Of a stretch of DNA of 64,000 bases, positions 1 to 9,391 are shown piece by piece. Origin of the DNA: Gammaproteobacteria bacterium 45_16_T64 (GTDB taxonomy: Bacteria; Pseudomonadota; Gammaproteobacteria; Pseudomonadales; Ketobacteraceae); contig MABD01000037.1 of the NCBI GenBank assembly GCA_002162955.1, positions 124,001 to 188,000 on the forward strand, given 5' to 3'. A program made the position numbers and the translations under genes. Position 1 is the stretch's first letter. Every line of letters begins with the position of its first letter. The notes under the pieces were generated by a model. That model ran no database searches, was not told where the DNA came from, and saw nothing but the letters and a program-made list of their open reading frames with translations.

Positions 1-620
1 CGTAGTGCGTCCATACGGTCCATCGCTCGAGTCCACTCATAGTTCGCAGCCCCCGGAATGTGCCCCGCTCGTGCCGCGAGCATTTTCTCTCCACTATGCT
101 CTTCAGGAGATCGCGCATCCCATACAATAAGGTCGTCTCGTTGATAGTTCTCTACGATATAGTCCTTATCGACAGCGTCAGTCATATCAAGTGAAACCTT
201 ATAGGTTGACGGCGATGCCAACATTTCTTCACTCTGAATGTCCATTTTGCGCTTCACCCATGCGTGAATACCACCGTTAAGATAGGAGTAATGCTTATGG
301 CCTATCAACTCCAGAGTCCACAACAGACGTCCAGCCCAGCCACCACCTTCATCATCATAGGCGATGACATGGGTATCAGGCGTAAGTCCTAAACCGGAAA
401 AAACCTCTGTTAACTGCTCCACGCTCGGCAACAAACCAGGGGCTGGCTTTTCACCTTTCATTAGTGACGCAAAAGGTAAATGAACTGCACCCGGTACATG
501 ACAACGGAAATACAATTGTGGTTTAGAAAGATCCACGATAAGTACATTGGAATGCCCCAAATAGGGCTCTAACTGCTCTGCCTCGATAAGGAGGGGTAAC
601 TGAATAGAATCTGCCGCCAT
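1..620 (-). CDS. rhdA: Sulfurtransferase (tandem rhodanese), C-terminus cut by window edge
   Basis: My own translation of the minus strand from the ATG at 618-620 gives about 206 residues of a two-domain rhodanese before the left edge. The first, inactive-type domain contains the family-typical stretch YDDEGGGWAGRLLW and ends near LNGGIHAW. The second domain begins near VWDARSPEEHSG and reaches RAGHIPGAANYEWTRAMDR. The catalytic cysteine loop of the second domain lies outside the window. Thiosulfate:cyanide sulfurtransferases move a sulfane sulfur from thiosulfate to cyanide or another thiol through a cysteine persulfide. Its position next to an HDOD gene and motAB matches my memory of rhdA in Pseudomonas. 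The family call is firm. The exact substrate, and hence the rhdA name, is inferred from synteny. Confidence 0.85.
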   Translation of the reverse strand, partial: MAADSIQLPLLIEAEQLEPYLGHSNVLIVDLSKPQLYFRCHVPGAVHLPFASLMKGEKPAPGLLPSVEQLTEVFSGLGLTPDTHVIAYDDEGGGWAGRLLWTLELIGHKHYSYLNGGIHAWVKRKMDIQSEEMLASPSTYKVSLDMTDAVDKDYIVENYQRDDLIVWDARSPEEHSGEKMLAARAGHIPGAANYEWTRAMDRMDAL

Positions 621-693
621 GTCTTTACCTTTTGTAAACGGAAATACTAAAGAATGGCTGGATTCTAAAGGAACTGAAGGGAAAAGTCCTGCG

Positions 694-2463
694 TTAGCCT
701 GCTTTCCCTTTTTTTGACATTAAAATCAAATGCTTACTGGTTGCGTTGGCGATGGCCCTGCACACTCTCAACTCCGTCTCATGCAGGTTATGGTTTCCGG
801 TGCCCCCCTTATCTGCATAAAGCAACCCAAAAGCTCCCTTGCCATTAAACACAGACATTACAAAGTACTCATCACTGAGAGCAGCTTGCTTGAATTCACC
901 CGGTACCAATCCGCTAATCCCAGATTCTCGCTCAGGGTTTACCCACACCGCCTGGGGTTTACGCATAAGCTGGGTAAAGAAATTCGGCGGCTGCAGCCCT
1001 GCTTTAAATTTCGCTAACCTTGGATGCTCCTCACACCCCACTGCATAGTAGCCCTGTAATGTGGCTGTTCGTCGATCGATCAAACCAATAACAACCCGCT
1101 GCAATTCTGTTACATCAAATAACACATCAGCTGTACAGCGAATAACTTCATGCTCCGCCGAAAAATAGCCTACCTCGTTGATTAGACGCTTTACATAACT
1201 ATCAAACACACGACGCTTCATTTCATTAATGAAACCCGCTGACTTCGACTCGCCGGATACAGCGGGTGGAGCAACGGGGGTAACAGGCCTACTCGGAGCG
1301 TTATTATTCGACGCATCAATACGCTGAGTATTCTCGCTCTCCTTTCGATAGACTTTTGTCACCTCTGCTGAGGCACTGGGTGTTTCGGTCTTTCTGCTAG
1401 GCGTTCGCGTCACCACTGTCACCGACTCCCCTTCATTCATGCGACTGACAACTTTCGCTAATACTGCCGCTGAAATTCGGCGTCTTTGGGGTGGTCCCGG
1501 GGGAAAGACTAGGCGTGCAGCGGGGGTTTGAACCCCAGGAATAGGGAACTGATTCGATGTTTGTATTGCTGCGCCACGAATAACGGACCAAGCCTCGGCT
1601 TGCTGAACACCAAGGTACGCGCCAATAATAGCAATGCAACGATAGGTATACCGAGAATACCAATCAATACTGGATTCCTGCGCAACCCAGTTGGCTAATG
1701 CCACTGGAAAGGAAGATGAATTAGCAATGCGTCCCGTCTCATCTTTATTCGGCAGCTTTGGCTTTATTGCAGTAAGACCGACATTAATTGCAGCAGCAAG
1801 ATAACGATTCGAGGGCAATTTTTCACCGTCCATCGCATCCAGAATATTGTCTGGAAAGTGCCACCGCCTCGCTAACGCCAGCACCAACTGCTCCCGTGTA
1901 CAACCCAGTACCGCACGCTCTGCGTCCACCGCAGGTATACGCTCCTTCTTTTGTAAGGTATTGATTATATTCATTTCTTTATAGGCAAAGCGCCACAAAC
2001 ACCACATCGGCACCCCTGCCATCAGTGTCGATAGGTACACGTGCTCAGGAGACGCTTGGCGTTTAAGCTTATTCCACGCTTTTGCTTGCTCGGCCGCGTG
2101 TAAACTCTGCATTATCGCACGCAGATAAGTCATATCACGTGCGTTATTGGGATCGCCTTTAATGGCCTTGAATTGCTTGATTAACAACATCACCCGATCA
2201 AGGCCCAGCAATGAAATACAATGATGTACGTTGGTCAGTGTACCCGCACTTTTCTTGGCAAACGCACGATTGACCTCACGAATAAGGTGCACAGTCATCA
2301 CAGGGTCTTGCCCGATCAACGTCCCAATGTCATACAACGACACGTCAGGGTCCTTCATCATTCGCCCCAGCACCTTGGCTGTCGCGGGAATGACCGGTAA
2401 TAAACTGTGATCTAAGATATCTAGCCAGGCATCTAGGCCTTTAGGCTGAAAGGGTGTCGACAT
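694..2463 (-). CDS. HDOD-domain signalling protein with C-terminal GAF-like domain
   Basis: The N-terminal part (about residues 5-210) is an HDOD domain: it has the helix stretch beginning LLPVIPATAKVLGRMMKDPD, then IGQDPVMTVHLIREVNRA and a conserved SLLGLDRV. A low-complexity linker rich in Ser, Thr and Pro follows (about 325-410). The last 170 residues look like a GAF domain (VVIGLIDRRTATLQGYYAVG, then FGLLYADKGG). HDOD proteins are non-catalytic relatives of HD phosphohydrolases and usually act in signalling or motility. I chose the ATG at 2463. The longer GTG start at 2529 would run into the motA leader, and the paralogue at 41384-42799 starts at an equivalent place. No strong Shine-Dalgarno decides it. 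The gene is divergent from motAB. Function beyond signalling is unknown. Confidence 0.8.
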   Translation of the reverse strand: MSTPFQPKGLDAWLDILDHSLLPVIPATAKVLGRMMKDPDVSLYDIGTLIGQDPVMTVHLIREVNRAFAKKSAGTLTNVHHCISLLGLDRVMLLIKQFKAIKGDPNNARDMTYLRAIMQSLHAAEQAKAWNKLKRQASPEHVYLSTLMAGVPMWCLWRFAYKEMNIINTLQKKERIPAVDAERAVLGCTREQLVLALARRWHFPDNILDAMDGEKLPSNRYLAAAINVGLTAIKPKLPNKDETGRIANSSSFPVALANWVAQESSIDWYSRYTYRCIAIIGAYLGVQQAEAWSVIRGAAIQTSNQFPIPGVQTPAARLVFPPGPPQRRRISAAVLAKVVSRMNEGESVTVVTRTPSRKTETPSASAEVTKVYRKESENTQRIDASNNNAPSRPVTPVAPPAVSGESKSAGFINEMKRRVFDSYVKRLINEVGYFSAEHEVIRCTADVLFDVTELQRVVIGLIDRRTATLQGYYAVGCEEHPRLAKFKAGLQPPNFFTQLMRKPQAVWVNPERESGISGLVPGEFKQAALSDEYFVMSVFNGKGAFGLLYADKGGTGNHNLHETELRVCRAIANATSKHLILMSKKGKAG

Positions 2464-2558
2464 ATTTGTGAAATCGCTAAAGCTGTCCTTAACTTTAACT
2501 ATAGACTTAGAACCAATAAATCCAATCACAGGGTTATAATTAAGGCCACCTAAATTTC

Positions 2559-3410
2559 ATGGGTATAATTGTAGGCTATATCATTGTTTGCGTGAGCGTT
2601 TTTGGCGGCTACGTACTTTCCCACGGGGATCTAGCTACGCTGTGGCAGCCATTTGAATTGATGATCATTGGTGGCGCCGCTCTGGGAAACTTCATCGTCG
2701 CCAACCCTCCCCACCTAATTAAGTCGGTTGGACGGTCAATTAAGGGGGTGTTTGGAGGCAAACAGCATACACAGGATCACTTTATGGATCTGCTAGCGTT
2801 GCTATACGAGATTTTTAACAAAGCCCGTCGCAATGGCTTGATGGCGATAGAAGAGGACGTTGAAGATCCTGAGGCAAGCGAGCTATTCCTTCGATATCCA
2901 CGTATTTCAGGAGACCCTAAATTGTTAGACTTTATCTGCGATTATATGCGGATCATTTCCTCAGGCAATCTATCCGCCTTCGAACTAGAGACCCTAATGG
3001 ACCAAGATATCGAAACCACACTCGAAGAAGCAGAATTACCTGCGCACTCATTAGGCAAAATTGCTGATGCATTACCCGGTTTTGGGATCGTAGCTGCCGT
3101 CATGGGCATCGTCATCACAATGAAATCTCTAGGAGGTCCCCCAGAAGAGTTAGGATTACATGTGGCTGCGGCTTTAGTTGGAACATTTCTGGGGGTGTTG
3201 CTCGCCTACGGTTTTGTTGCCCCCTTAAGTACATCAATGGAGCACCGCGCTCGGGAGAGCACAAAGGTTCTGGAATGTGCGAAAACTGCCATGTTAGCAA
3301 CAGTCAATGGTATCCCCCCTCAGCTTGCAGTAGAGTTTGGTCGAAAAACGCTTTATGCCAACGACCGTCCAAGCTTCACTGAGCTAGAAGAACATATTCG
3401 CGGTCGTTAA
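2559..3410 (+). CDS. motA: Flagellar motor stator protein MotA
   Basis: This 283-residue membrane protein is the proton-channel stator subunit that pairs with MotB and drives flagellar rotation against FliG. Four hydrophobic segments are visible, two near the N-terminus (about 2-20 and 33-50) and two after residue 170. The cytoplasmic loop keeps the charged residues that contact FliG: Arg90 and Glu98, at the same numbers as in E. coli MotA. Pro173, important for torque generation, is also conserved in ALPGFGIVAAVMG. Length matches Pseudomonas MotA. The ATG at 2559 has AAGG about 13 bases upstream. motB begins 2 bases after the stop, so the two genes are co-transcribed. No other flagellar gene is in the window. 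Confidence 0.96.
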   Translation: MGIIVGYIIVCVSVFGGYVLSHGDLATLWQPFELMIIGGAALGNFIVANPPHLIKSVGRSIKGVFGGKQHTQDHFMDLLALLYEIFNKARRNGLMAIEEDVEDPEASELFLRYPRISGDPKLLDFICDYMRIISSGNLSAFELETLMDQDIETTLEEAELPAHSLGKIADALPGFGIVAAVMGIVITMKSLGGPPEELGLHVAAALVGTFLGVLLAYGFVAPLSTSMEHRARESTKVLECAKTAMLATVNGIPPQLAVEFGRKTLYANDRPSFTELEEHIRGR

Positions 3411-3412
3411 CA

Positions 3413-4570
3413 ATGGAGTTTGAAGACAGCGAACGTCCCATCATCGTACGTAGAATCAAAAAGGTCTCTCACGGTCACCACGGCGGCGCATGGAAAGTCG
3501 CTTTTGCTGATTTTGCTGTGGCAATGATGGCGTTTTTTTTAGTGCTTTGGCTAATGGAAGCGACCACTGTAGAAGAGAAGAACGCCATTTCAGGTTACTT
3601 TAACGACCCTTCAGCCTTCACCGAAGGTGGCTCACCTTATATCATCGATTTGGAGGGCAGCCTTAAAGACACTGATAGCTCAGACGACGGTGGAAAGGAA
3701 GAAACCATGTCCCAAGAAGAGCTGCAGAAAAGACGTATTATCGTGGATGAAAACACGGTACAAAACCTTGCACAACAAATAGAAGCTAAAAAATTCAAAG
3801 AGCTGCAAAGCACACTGGAAGCAAAGATCGACGATAACCCCGAGCTGGAAAAATATAAAGAACAGATCATTATCGAGGTCACCGATGACGGCCTGCAGAT
3901 CCAAATTGTTGATAAAGATTCCCGCCCTATGTTTGATAGCGGCAGCAACCAAATCAAAGCTTACACCACAGCAATACTAGAGGAGCTTGCAGAAACAATT
4001 GGCACCCTCAATAACAAAATCAGTATTTCTGGGCATACTGACGCCGCGGCATTTACAGAGCGTAAGGACTATTCCAACTGGGAATTATCGTCAGAGCGCG
4101 CCAATTCTGCACGTCGCTCTTTAGTTGAAGGTGGTATCGACGAAACTAAGATCGCTCAGGTTGTCGGCTTGGCATCATCTTCGCTCTATGATCAAGCAAA
4201 CCCTCTCAATCCAACAAACCGACGAATAAGCATTCTCGTACTCAGTAACAGTTCTGCTCAACGTATGGCTCGACAACAACAGGGAAGCTCCGATAAAAAA
4301 GATAAGGACAACCCGTTACCTGAAGACCCTGAATTCGATAGCAGTTTGCAGGAGGGTTTGGAAGAAATACCGGAACAGCCGCAAACCACGACCCCAGATG
4401 ATATAGAATCACTGGATATCGAGATCGATGAGGATACATTTGAGCCAGCCAAGCCATCACCTCCCGCAGATGATAGCTCTCCTTTTGAGCAGATTCGTAA
4501 AACTATCGATCAGAGAACCAACGAAACCGACACCCAAGAGGGCGATAATGGTGACGGGGAGTTCTTCTAG
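3413..4570 (+). CDS. motB: Flagellar motor stator protein MotB
   Basis: MotB anchors the stator to peptidoglycan and supplies the proton-binding aspartate of the channel. The single N-terminal transmembrane helix contains AFADFAVAMMAFFLVLWLM, with Asp33 at the position of the essential E. coli Asp32. The OmpA/MotB peptidoglycan-binding domain spans about residues 150-285 (SISGHTDAAAF, then LSSERANSARRSLVEGG and NPTNRRISILVL). After it comes an unusually acidic, Pro/Ser-rich tail of roughly 100 residues, with many Asp and Glu. I see no domain in the tail, and it is probably disordered. The gene follows motA by 2 bases. Identification is secure. Confidence 0.96.
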   Translation: MEFEDSERPIIVRRIKKVSHGHHGGAWKVAFADFAVAMMAFFLVLWLMEATTVEEKNAISGYFNDPSAFTEGGSPYIIDLEGSLKDTDSSDDGGKEETMSQEELQKRRIIVDENTVQNLAQQIEAKKFKELQSTLEAKIDDNPELEKYKEQIIIEVTDDGLQIQIVDKDSRPMFDSGSNQIKAYTTAILEELAETIGTLNNKISISGHTDAAAFTERKDYSNWELSSERANSARRSLVEGGIDETKIAQVVGLASSSLYDQANPLNPTNRRISILVLSNSSAQRMARQQQGSSDKKDKDNPLPEDPEFDSSLQEGLEEIPEQPQTTTPDDIESLDIEIDEDTFEPAKPSPPADDSSPFEQIRKTIDQRTNETDTQEGDNGDGEFF

Positions 4571-4591
4571 TGAGCCCTACTCAGCGCTATA

Positions 4592-5656
4592 TTAGTTTCC
4601 TTCTTGAACAAGCAGGTCAACAATAGCAAAATAATTGGTAAACCGCTGAGCGCTCACTTCGCCCTTCTCAACCGCCAACTGCAGGGCACACCCCGGTTCG
4701 CGGTCATGCTTACAATCACGGAATCGACACATACCAACATGCAGTTGAAAGTCGCGATAACCATCGATCACATTATCGGGTGACAAGTGCCAAAGGCCAA
4801 ACTCACGAATTCCAGGTGAATCAATCAACTCTCCCCCATCAGGGAAGTGAAACAACCTGGCATTGGTAGTGGTGTGGCGCCCCAGCTTAGAACCTTCCGA
4901 CAATTCAGCAACTTTGAGATCAACTCCGGGTAATAGGCTATTCACCAACGAGGATTTTCCCACACCCGATTGCCCCACAAAAACACTAATACAATTATCT
5001 AGCCTAGTCTTAAGCAGCGCTAAGCCTTCTGTATTCACAGTAGAGGAGCGCATGACTTCGTAGCCAATACTTTCATACGTCGACAATAAGGACTCAATGG
5101 CTGGCTTGTTCTTTTCGGTCAGCAAATCCGTTTTATTTAGCAGGATTTTTACATCAATATTTTGAAGTTCAGCCGCGACAAGGTAGCGGTCAATCAACAT
5201 ACTTGAAGGGGTAGGTTCTGGTGTTATTACCAATACGATAAAATCAATGTTGGCTGCCACAGGTTTCAGCTTACCCCTAGGGTCAGGCCGACTTAATAGC
5301 GACTCGCGAGATAATACAGCCTCAATAACTCCGTACCCGTCCTTTCCAAGGCGCCACACCACTCGATCGCCGGTCACAATTGAGCCCACATTAGCTCTAA
5401 AATGACAGCGCACATTCTCCTCATCAAGAGAGATTGCCTCTGAGCCAGTGTCGGCGTCTGTAGAACTACTGTCGTTATTCCATGGCTCGATTTCGACAAA
5501 AGTCCCAAAGTGGCTCACGACTAACCCCTGTAGCTCAGGCCCCAGGTGTTCATCCGTTGCAGACTTTGCCATTTTCTTTTCTAATCGTTTGGCTTTTTCT
5601 TCTTGAACCTTTTGAATCCGCCAATTTTGCTTACGTGTCAGCTTTCGTTTTGCCAT
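4592..5656 (-). CDS. rsgA: Ribosome small-subunit-dependent GTPase A
   Basis: RsgA (YjeQ) is a circularly permuted GTPase that checks late 30S subunit assembly and releases RbfA. The order of motifs shows the permutation: an N-terminal OB-fold (about 40-125), then G4 NKTD, then G1 GQSGVGKSSLVNSLL, then G3 DSPG, and finally a zinc-binding motif built from CRFRDCKHDREPGC. The basic N-terminus (MAKRKLTRKQNWRIQ) is typical of gammaproteobacterial RsgA. Length 354 fits the family. It converges on motB, whose stop lies 21 bases away, and is divergent from orn. Pairing of rsgA and orn is a common gammaproteobacterial arrangement. Confidence 0.96.
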   Translation of the reverse strand: MAKRKLTRKQNWRIQKVQEEKAKRLEKKMAKSATDEHLGPELQGLVVSHFGTFVEIEPWNNDSSSTDADTGSEAISLDEENVRCHFRANVGSIVTGDRVVWRLGKDGYGVIEAVLSRESLLSRPDPRGKLKPVAANIDFIVLVITPEPTPSSMLIDRYLVAAELQNIDVKILLNKTDLLTEKNKPAIESLLSTYESIGYEVMRSSTVNTEGLALLKTRLDNCISVFVGQSGVGKSSLVNSLLPGVDLKVAELSEGSKLGRHTTTNARLFHFPDGGELIDSPGIREFGLWHLSPDNVIDGYRDFQLHVGMCRFRDCKHDREPGCALQLAVEKGEVSAQRFTNYFAIVDLLVQEGN

Positions 5657-5912
5657 GAAATGTTATCAATCTCTATTTTTTTACTACAAATGAACCTGAT
5701 GTAGGTTATTATTGCTTCTAAATTCATATAATTAGCCCAGCGACTATGCCTTCACAGGCTTAGCCTCCTCTAATTTAACAGGAGTACCCGCAATTGCAGG
5801 TAGTTTCTGGCTAGTTATTGAATAACTTCCTTTTATTATCGCCTATACTAATAGACCATAATGGTATTCTACTTAGTAACTGGATGACTGCTTAATTTGG
5901 CGCCTTCACTCT

Positions 5913-6485
5913 ATGACCCCTGATTCAACGAATAAGAAGACAAATCTCATCTGGATTGACTTGGAAATGACGGGATTAGACCCTGATAACGACGTCATCA
6001 TTGAAATCGCCACCATCGTCACCGATTCACATCTTAACATCTTGAGTGAAGGTCCGTCATTGGCCATTCACCAATCTGCCATGGTCATGAACGGTATGGA
6101 TGAGTGGTGCACCCGTCAACATGGACAATCCGGCTTGACCGACCGTGTGGTGAGAAGCAAGATTGCCGAGCAAGAAGCTGAGCAAAAAACACTCGCCTAC
6201 CTCGAGCAATGGGTAACCCCCAATCGCTCCCCCATGTGCGGCAATAGCATTTGCCAAGATAGACGCTTTCTCTATCGCTATATGCCAGCCCTAGAGAAGT
6301 TTTTCCATTACCGCAATCTGGACGTCAGCTCAGTTAAAGAGTTAGCAGCGCGTTGGTGCCCCGAGATGCTCAGGGGAATCAAGAAAAAGGGCTCTCACCT
6401 CGCAATGGATGATATTCGAGATTCAATCGAAGAACTCAAGTACTATCGGGAACACTTCTTTCGTGTTCCTCGCGGTGACGATTGA
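5913..6485 (+). CDS. orn: Oligoribonuclease
   Basis: Orn is a 3'-to-5' exoribonuclease of the DEDDh family. It degrades very short RNAs, including pGpG made from c-di-GMP, which is relevant in a window so rich in c-di-GMP genes. All catalytic residues are visible: Asp16 and Glu18 in [11 protein letters not shown], Asp116 in CQDRRFL, and His162 and Asp167 in [12 protein letters not shown]. They match E. coli Asp12, Glu14, Asp112, His158 and Asp163 with a 4-residue N-terminal offset. Length 190 is normal. It is divergent from rsgA, with a 256-base gap holding no clear consensus promoter, and converges with epmA, whose stop is 7 bases away. Confidence 0.96.
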   Translation: MTPDSTNKKTNLIWIDLEMTGLDPDNDVIIEIATIVTDSHLNILSEGPSLAIHQSAMVMNGMDEWCTRQHGQSGLTDRVVRSKIAEQEAEQKTLAYLEQWVTPNRSPMCGNSICQDRRFLYRYMPALEKFFHYRNLDVSSVKELAARWCPEMLRGIKKKGSHLAMDDIRDSIEELKYYREHFFRVPRGDD

Positions 6486-6492
6486 ATCATTG

Positions 6493-7458
6493 CTAAGCTC
6501 GATCCCAAGGAAAGCTGACCACGTCGGCCACGCTATCCTTGGTCATCAATACCATTAGCAACCGATCAAGACCCACTGCAATCCCTGAAGTAGCGGGCAT
6601 TCCCTCAGCCAATGCGTCAATCAGATGCATTGGCAAAGGCAAGACGTCCTTTCCTAATGATTGGCGCTGGTTATTATCCGCCTCAAATCGCCTCATTTGC
6701 TCCTTACTGTCGATCAGCTCCTGATAACCATTCGCCAGCTCCATGCCTCCGATATAAAGCTCCAGCCTTTTGGCAACTAAGCGCCCTTTCTGGTCCGTTT
6801 CAACTTCAGCAAGTGCCGCTTGACCCAGCGGGAAATCCGTCACAACACACAAACCGGCCGGCATCTCAGGCTCGACCATATGACTCATTAACAAGTCTAA
6901 CCAAGAATCTCTGGTGATATCATCGCCGACAATATCAATATGCCGCTTCGCCGCAGATGCCAGCTCATCGGTACCGCAACTGTGCGGATCAAGCCCAACA
7001 ACAGACTCAAAAATGTCGGCATAACTAAAACACTGCGGCACCTTATCTAATGCGTGTTCCGTCTCAAACACATCCATTAGCTCCCCCACCAACGCTAACA
7101 ATTCCGCCTGTAAGTCACTCAAGCTATACCCCGGCTGGTACCACTCCAACAGGGTGAATTCAGGGTTATGGCGACGACTCCGCTCACCTTGACGAAACGC
7201 TTTGGAAATCTGAAAAATGGCTCCACTGCCCGCCGCTAACAGCCGTTTCATCGGAAATTCTGGCGATGTCTGTAAATAACGCTTCCCCTCCAATGGGAAA
7301 CTATCAAGGAAGGGGTCCATCGCCGTCGACTGGCACAATAATGGAGTCTCCACCTCCAGAACACCTCGAGACGACAAAAACTCCCGGATAGAGCTATACA
7401 TCGCAGCTCTAGCTTTCAGTGTTGCTAGTGTTGCCGTCGGACGCCACATATCACTCAT
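6493..7458 (-). CDS. epmA: Elongation factor P--(R)-beta-lysine ligase EpmA
   Basis: EpmA (GenX, PoxA, YjeA) is a paralogue of class II lysyl-tRNA synthetase without an anticodon-binding domain. It attaches (R)-beta-lysine to the conserved lysine of EF-P. Motif 2 is visible as FRQGERSRRHNPEF and motif 3 as GIAVGLDRLLMV. At 321 residues it has only the catalytic core, which separates it from full LysS (about 500 residues). I chose the ATG at 7458, not 7473, because AAGGAG at 7465-7470 (read on the minus strand) lies 6 bases before it, and the product then begins MSDMWRPTATL, close to known EpmA. It lies directly downstream of efp, separated by a strong terminator, so it probably has its own expression signal or depends on readthrough. 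Confidence 0.95.
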   Translation of the reverse strand: MSDMWRPTATLATLKARAAMYSSIREFLSSRGVLEVETPLLCQSTAMDPFLDSFPLEGKRYLQTSPEFPMKRLLAAGSGAIFQISKAFRQGERSRRHNPEFTLLEWYQPGYSLSDLQAELLALVGELMDVFETEHALDKVPQCFSYADIFESVVGLDPHSCGTDELASAAKRHIDIVGDDITRDSWLDLLMSHMVEPEMPAGLCVVTDFPLGQAALAEVETDQKGRLVAKRLELYIGGMELANGYQELIDSKEQMRRFEADNNQRQSLGKDVLPLPMHLIDALAEGMPATSGIAVGLDRLLMVLMTKDSVADVVSFPWDRA

Positions 7459-7477
7459 TCTCAACTCCTTCATTCAC

Positions 7478-7510
7478 AAAAAAGCCCGACGCCATGACGG
7501 CATCGGGCTT
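7478..7510 (-). terminator. Rho-independent terminator of efp
   Basis: On the minus strand, AAGCCCGATGCC and GGCGTCGGGCTT pair into a 12-bp stem (7482-7493 with 7499-7510, one G-U wobble) around a 5-base loop, followed by a run of six T. It sits 32 bases after the efp stop. The T run lies 7-12 bases before the epmA Shine-Dalgarno, so most efp transcripts should end before epmA. Confidence 0.9.
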
Positions 7511-7542
7511 CTATATCAGCGCGTAATTAACGCTAATGAGTA

Positions 7543-8106
7543 TTATGCTCGGCTGACATACTCACCGGTGCGTGTATCAATTTTGATAACTTCACCAATG
7601 GAAAGAAATAATGGCACACGAACAATAGCACCAGTGCTAAGTGTCGCAGGCTTCGATCCACCGTTAGCGGTATCGCCTTTTACACCGGGGTCTGTATCAA
7701 CAATCTCTAGGGTAACGAAGTTAGATACTGCAACGGCAAGTGGAGAATCATTCCACAACGTGACAGTACACATATCCTCTTCCTTAAGCCACTTGACCAC
7801 ATCGCTCACTGCCGCTTCATCAGCAGCTTGTTGCTCAAATGAATGAGGGTCCATAAAGTGCCAAAATTCACCGTCAGCGTACAAATACTGCAAGTCGACT
7901 TCCATCACATCAGCGCCTTCGAGAGACTCACCTGATTTAAAAGTGCGCTCCCATGTACGTCCTGTGCGCAAATTACGTAGCTTTACTCGGTTAAAAGCTT
8001 GGCCTTTACCTGGTTTTACAAGTTCGTTCTCAGTGATGGCACAAGGCTCACCTTCAAGCATCACTTTAAGACCGGAGCGGAATTCATTGGTAGAATACTT
8101 CGCCAT
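7543..8106 (-). CDS. efp: Translation elongation factor P
   Basis: EF-P rescues ribosomes stalled at consecutive prolines. The 187 residues form the usual three beta-barrel domains, starting [20 protein letters not shown]. The modified lysine is present as Lys34 in VKPGKGQAF, the target of (R)-beta-lysylation by EpmA. Genes for both modification enzymes flank efp (epmA downstream, epmB divergent upstream), so the beta-lysyl-lysine pathway is very likely used here, not rhamnosylation. The 83 bases between efp and the epmB start must hold both promoters. Highly conserved and unambiguous. Confidence 0.97.
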   Translation of the reverse strand: MAKYSTNEFRSGLKVMLEGEPCAITENELVKPGKGQAFNRVKLRNLRTGRTWERTFKSGESLEGADVMEVDLQYLYADGEFWHFMDPHSFEQQAADEAAVSDVVKWLKEEDMCTVTLWNDSPLAVAVSNFVTLEIVDTDPGVKGDTANGGSKPATLSTGAIVRVPLFLSIGEVIKIDTRTGEYVSRA

Positions 8107-8189
8107 GGATTATTACCTATATTTATCGAATACAGCGATCTGTGGGTAGTTTAACACCAACGTACCGCGCTTATATCTGGAAACCGCCA

Positions 8190-9230
8190 ATGATAACCCG
8201 AACCATAGCCACTTGTCAGACCGAAGACTGGCAAAATCAGCTCTCCACAGCATTTACTTCGGTAAATAGCTTGCTAGAACACCTCCAGATCCCCAAAAGC
8301 CAGTACCCCGAGTGGATTCAAGCGGAAAAAGACTTCCCCTTACGTGTGCCCAGGGCTTTTGTTAATAAAATGAGCAAGGGGGATATCAATGACCCCCTGT
8401 TAAAGCAAGTGCTGCCTCTCCCTCTAGAAACTCTCGATATTGACGGCTATGTGGAAGACCCTTTGCAAGAGCTGACCGCAAACCCAATCAAAGGTCTTTT
8501 GCATAAATATCGCAGTAGAGTCCTTGTTATATTAGGCAGCGCATGCGCGATACATTGCCGCTATTGCTTTCGCAGGCACTTCCCATACCAAGACAACGGG
8601 ATTTCAACGAAAGAAATGAGTCTAATTATTGACTACGTTGGGCAGAACACCGATATAAATGAGGTTATCCTGAGCGGCGGGGACCCTCTTGTCACCAACA
8701 ACACTCGCCTGTCTCGGCTCATAAAAGCTTTGGAGCAAATACCCCACCTACGACGTATTCGCTTTCACACTCGCACGCCCGTCGTCATACCTGAGCGGAT
8801 CGATAAGGAGTTCATAGACATACTCTCTCAAACACGCCTTCAAGTACTAATGGTATTACACTGCAATCATGCCCACGAGATAGATGATCTATTTACCAAC
8901 GCAATGGCGCAACTTAAAAATGCGGGGGTCACTCTATTAAACCAATCCGTATTGCTAAAGGGCATTAACGATACACCTGAAGCACTGATTGAATTAAGTG
9001 AATCACTTTTTACTGCCCATATTCTCCCCTATTACCTTCACCTACTAGACCCCGTCGCCGGTGCTAGCCATTTCGACGTCAATGAAAGCATAGGAAAATC
9101 CCTTATTACGACCCTGCTCTCTGCCCTTCCAGGCTATCTGGTACCTAAACTCGTAAGGGAAGAAGCCCACCGTACCTCAAAGACTCCGATCTCCATTCTC
9201 ACGGAGGAGTCCTCTCAGAGCTGCAATTGA
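8190..9230 (+). CDS. epmB: EF-P beta-lysylation protein EpmB (lysine 2,3-aminomutase type radical SAM)
   Basis: EpmB (YjeK) converts (S)-alpha-lysine to (R)-beta-lysine, the donor that EpmA loads on EF-P. It belongs to the KamA radical SAM family. The iron-sulfur motif CX3CX2C is Cys119, Cys123 and Cys126 in GSACAIHCRYCFRRHFPY, followed by the SAM-binding GGDPL motif. The start is set at the ATG at 8190, giving MITRTIATCQTEDWQ, which aligns with known EpmB N-termini; GGAAA sits 8 bases upstream. A GTG at 8142 would add 16 residues of no evident origin. The 346-residue length is normal. It is divergent from efp. Confidence 0.94.
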   Translation: MITRTIATCQTEDWQNQLSTAFTSVNSLLEHLQIPKSQYPEWIQAEKDFPLRVPRAFVNKMSKGDINDPLLKQVLPLPLETLDIDGYVEDPLQELTANPIKGLLHKYRSRVLVILGSACAIHCRYCFRRHFPYQDNGISTKEMSLIIDYVGQNTDINEVILSGGDPLVTNNTRLSRLIKALEQIPHLRRIRFHTRTPVVIPERIDKEFIDILSQTRLQVLMVLHCNHAHEIDDLFTNAMAQLKNAGVTLLNQSVLLKGINDTPEALIELSESLFTAHILPYYLHLLDPVAGASHFDVNESIGKSLITTLLSALPGYLVPKLVREEAHRTSKTPISILTEESSQSCN

Positions 9231-9391
9231 GAACCCGTTATCAGACCACACTCTTAGCAAATGTTAACACTCCGTAACTGAATTGATTTTCGCAACTATG
9301 GTATAAGTTGCCTATACTTTCTTATAACGGCTCGTTAGCTTGACAATAAAGCGAATGAATTCAATCAGTTTTGTACAAAAAAGGATAGGTA

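Noticed and set aside
730-1017. 95-codon plus-strand open frame opposite the HDOD gene
   Set aside because: It lies wholly inside a well-supported gene on the other strand and shows no domain or ribosome site.
2535-2540. TATAAT between the HDOD gene and motA
   Set aside because: No acceptable -35 at 16-18 bases on the plus strand (ACCAAT or similar). A -10 hexamer alone is expected by chance in AT-rich DNA.
5818-5849. TTGAAT and TATACT upstream of orn
   Set aside because: The two hexamers are separated by 20 bases, outside normal sigma-70 spacing.
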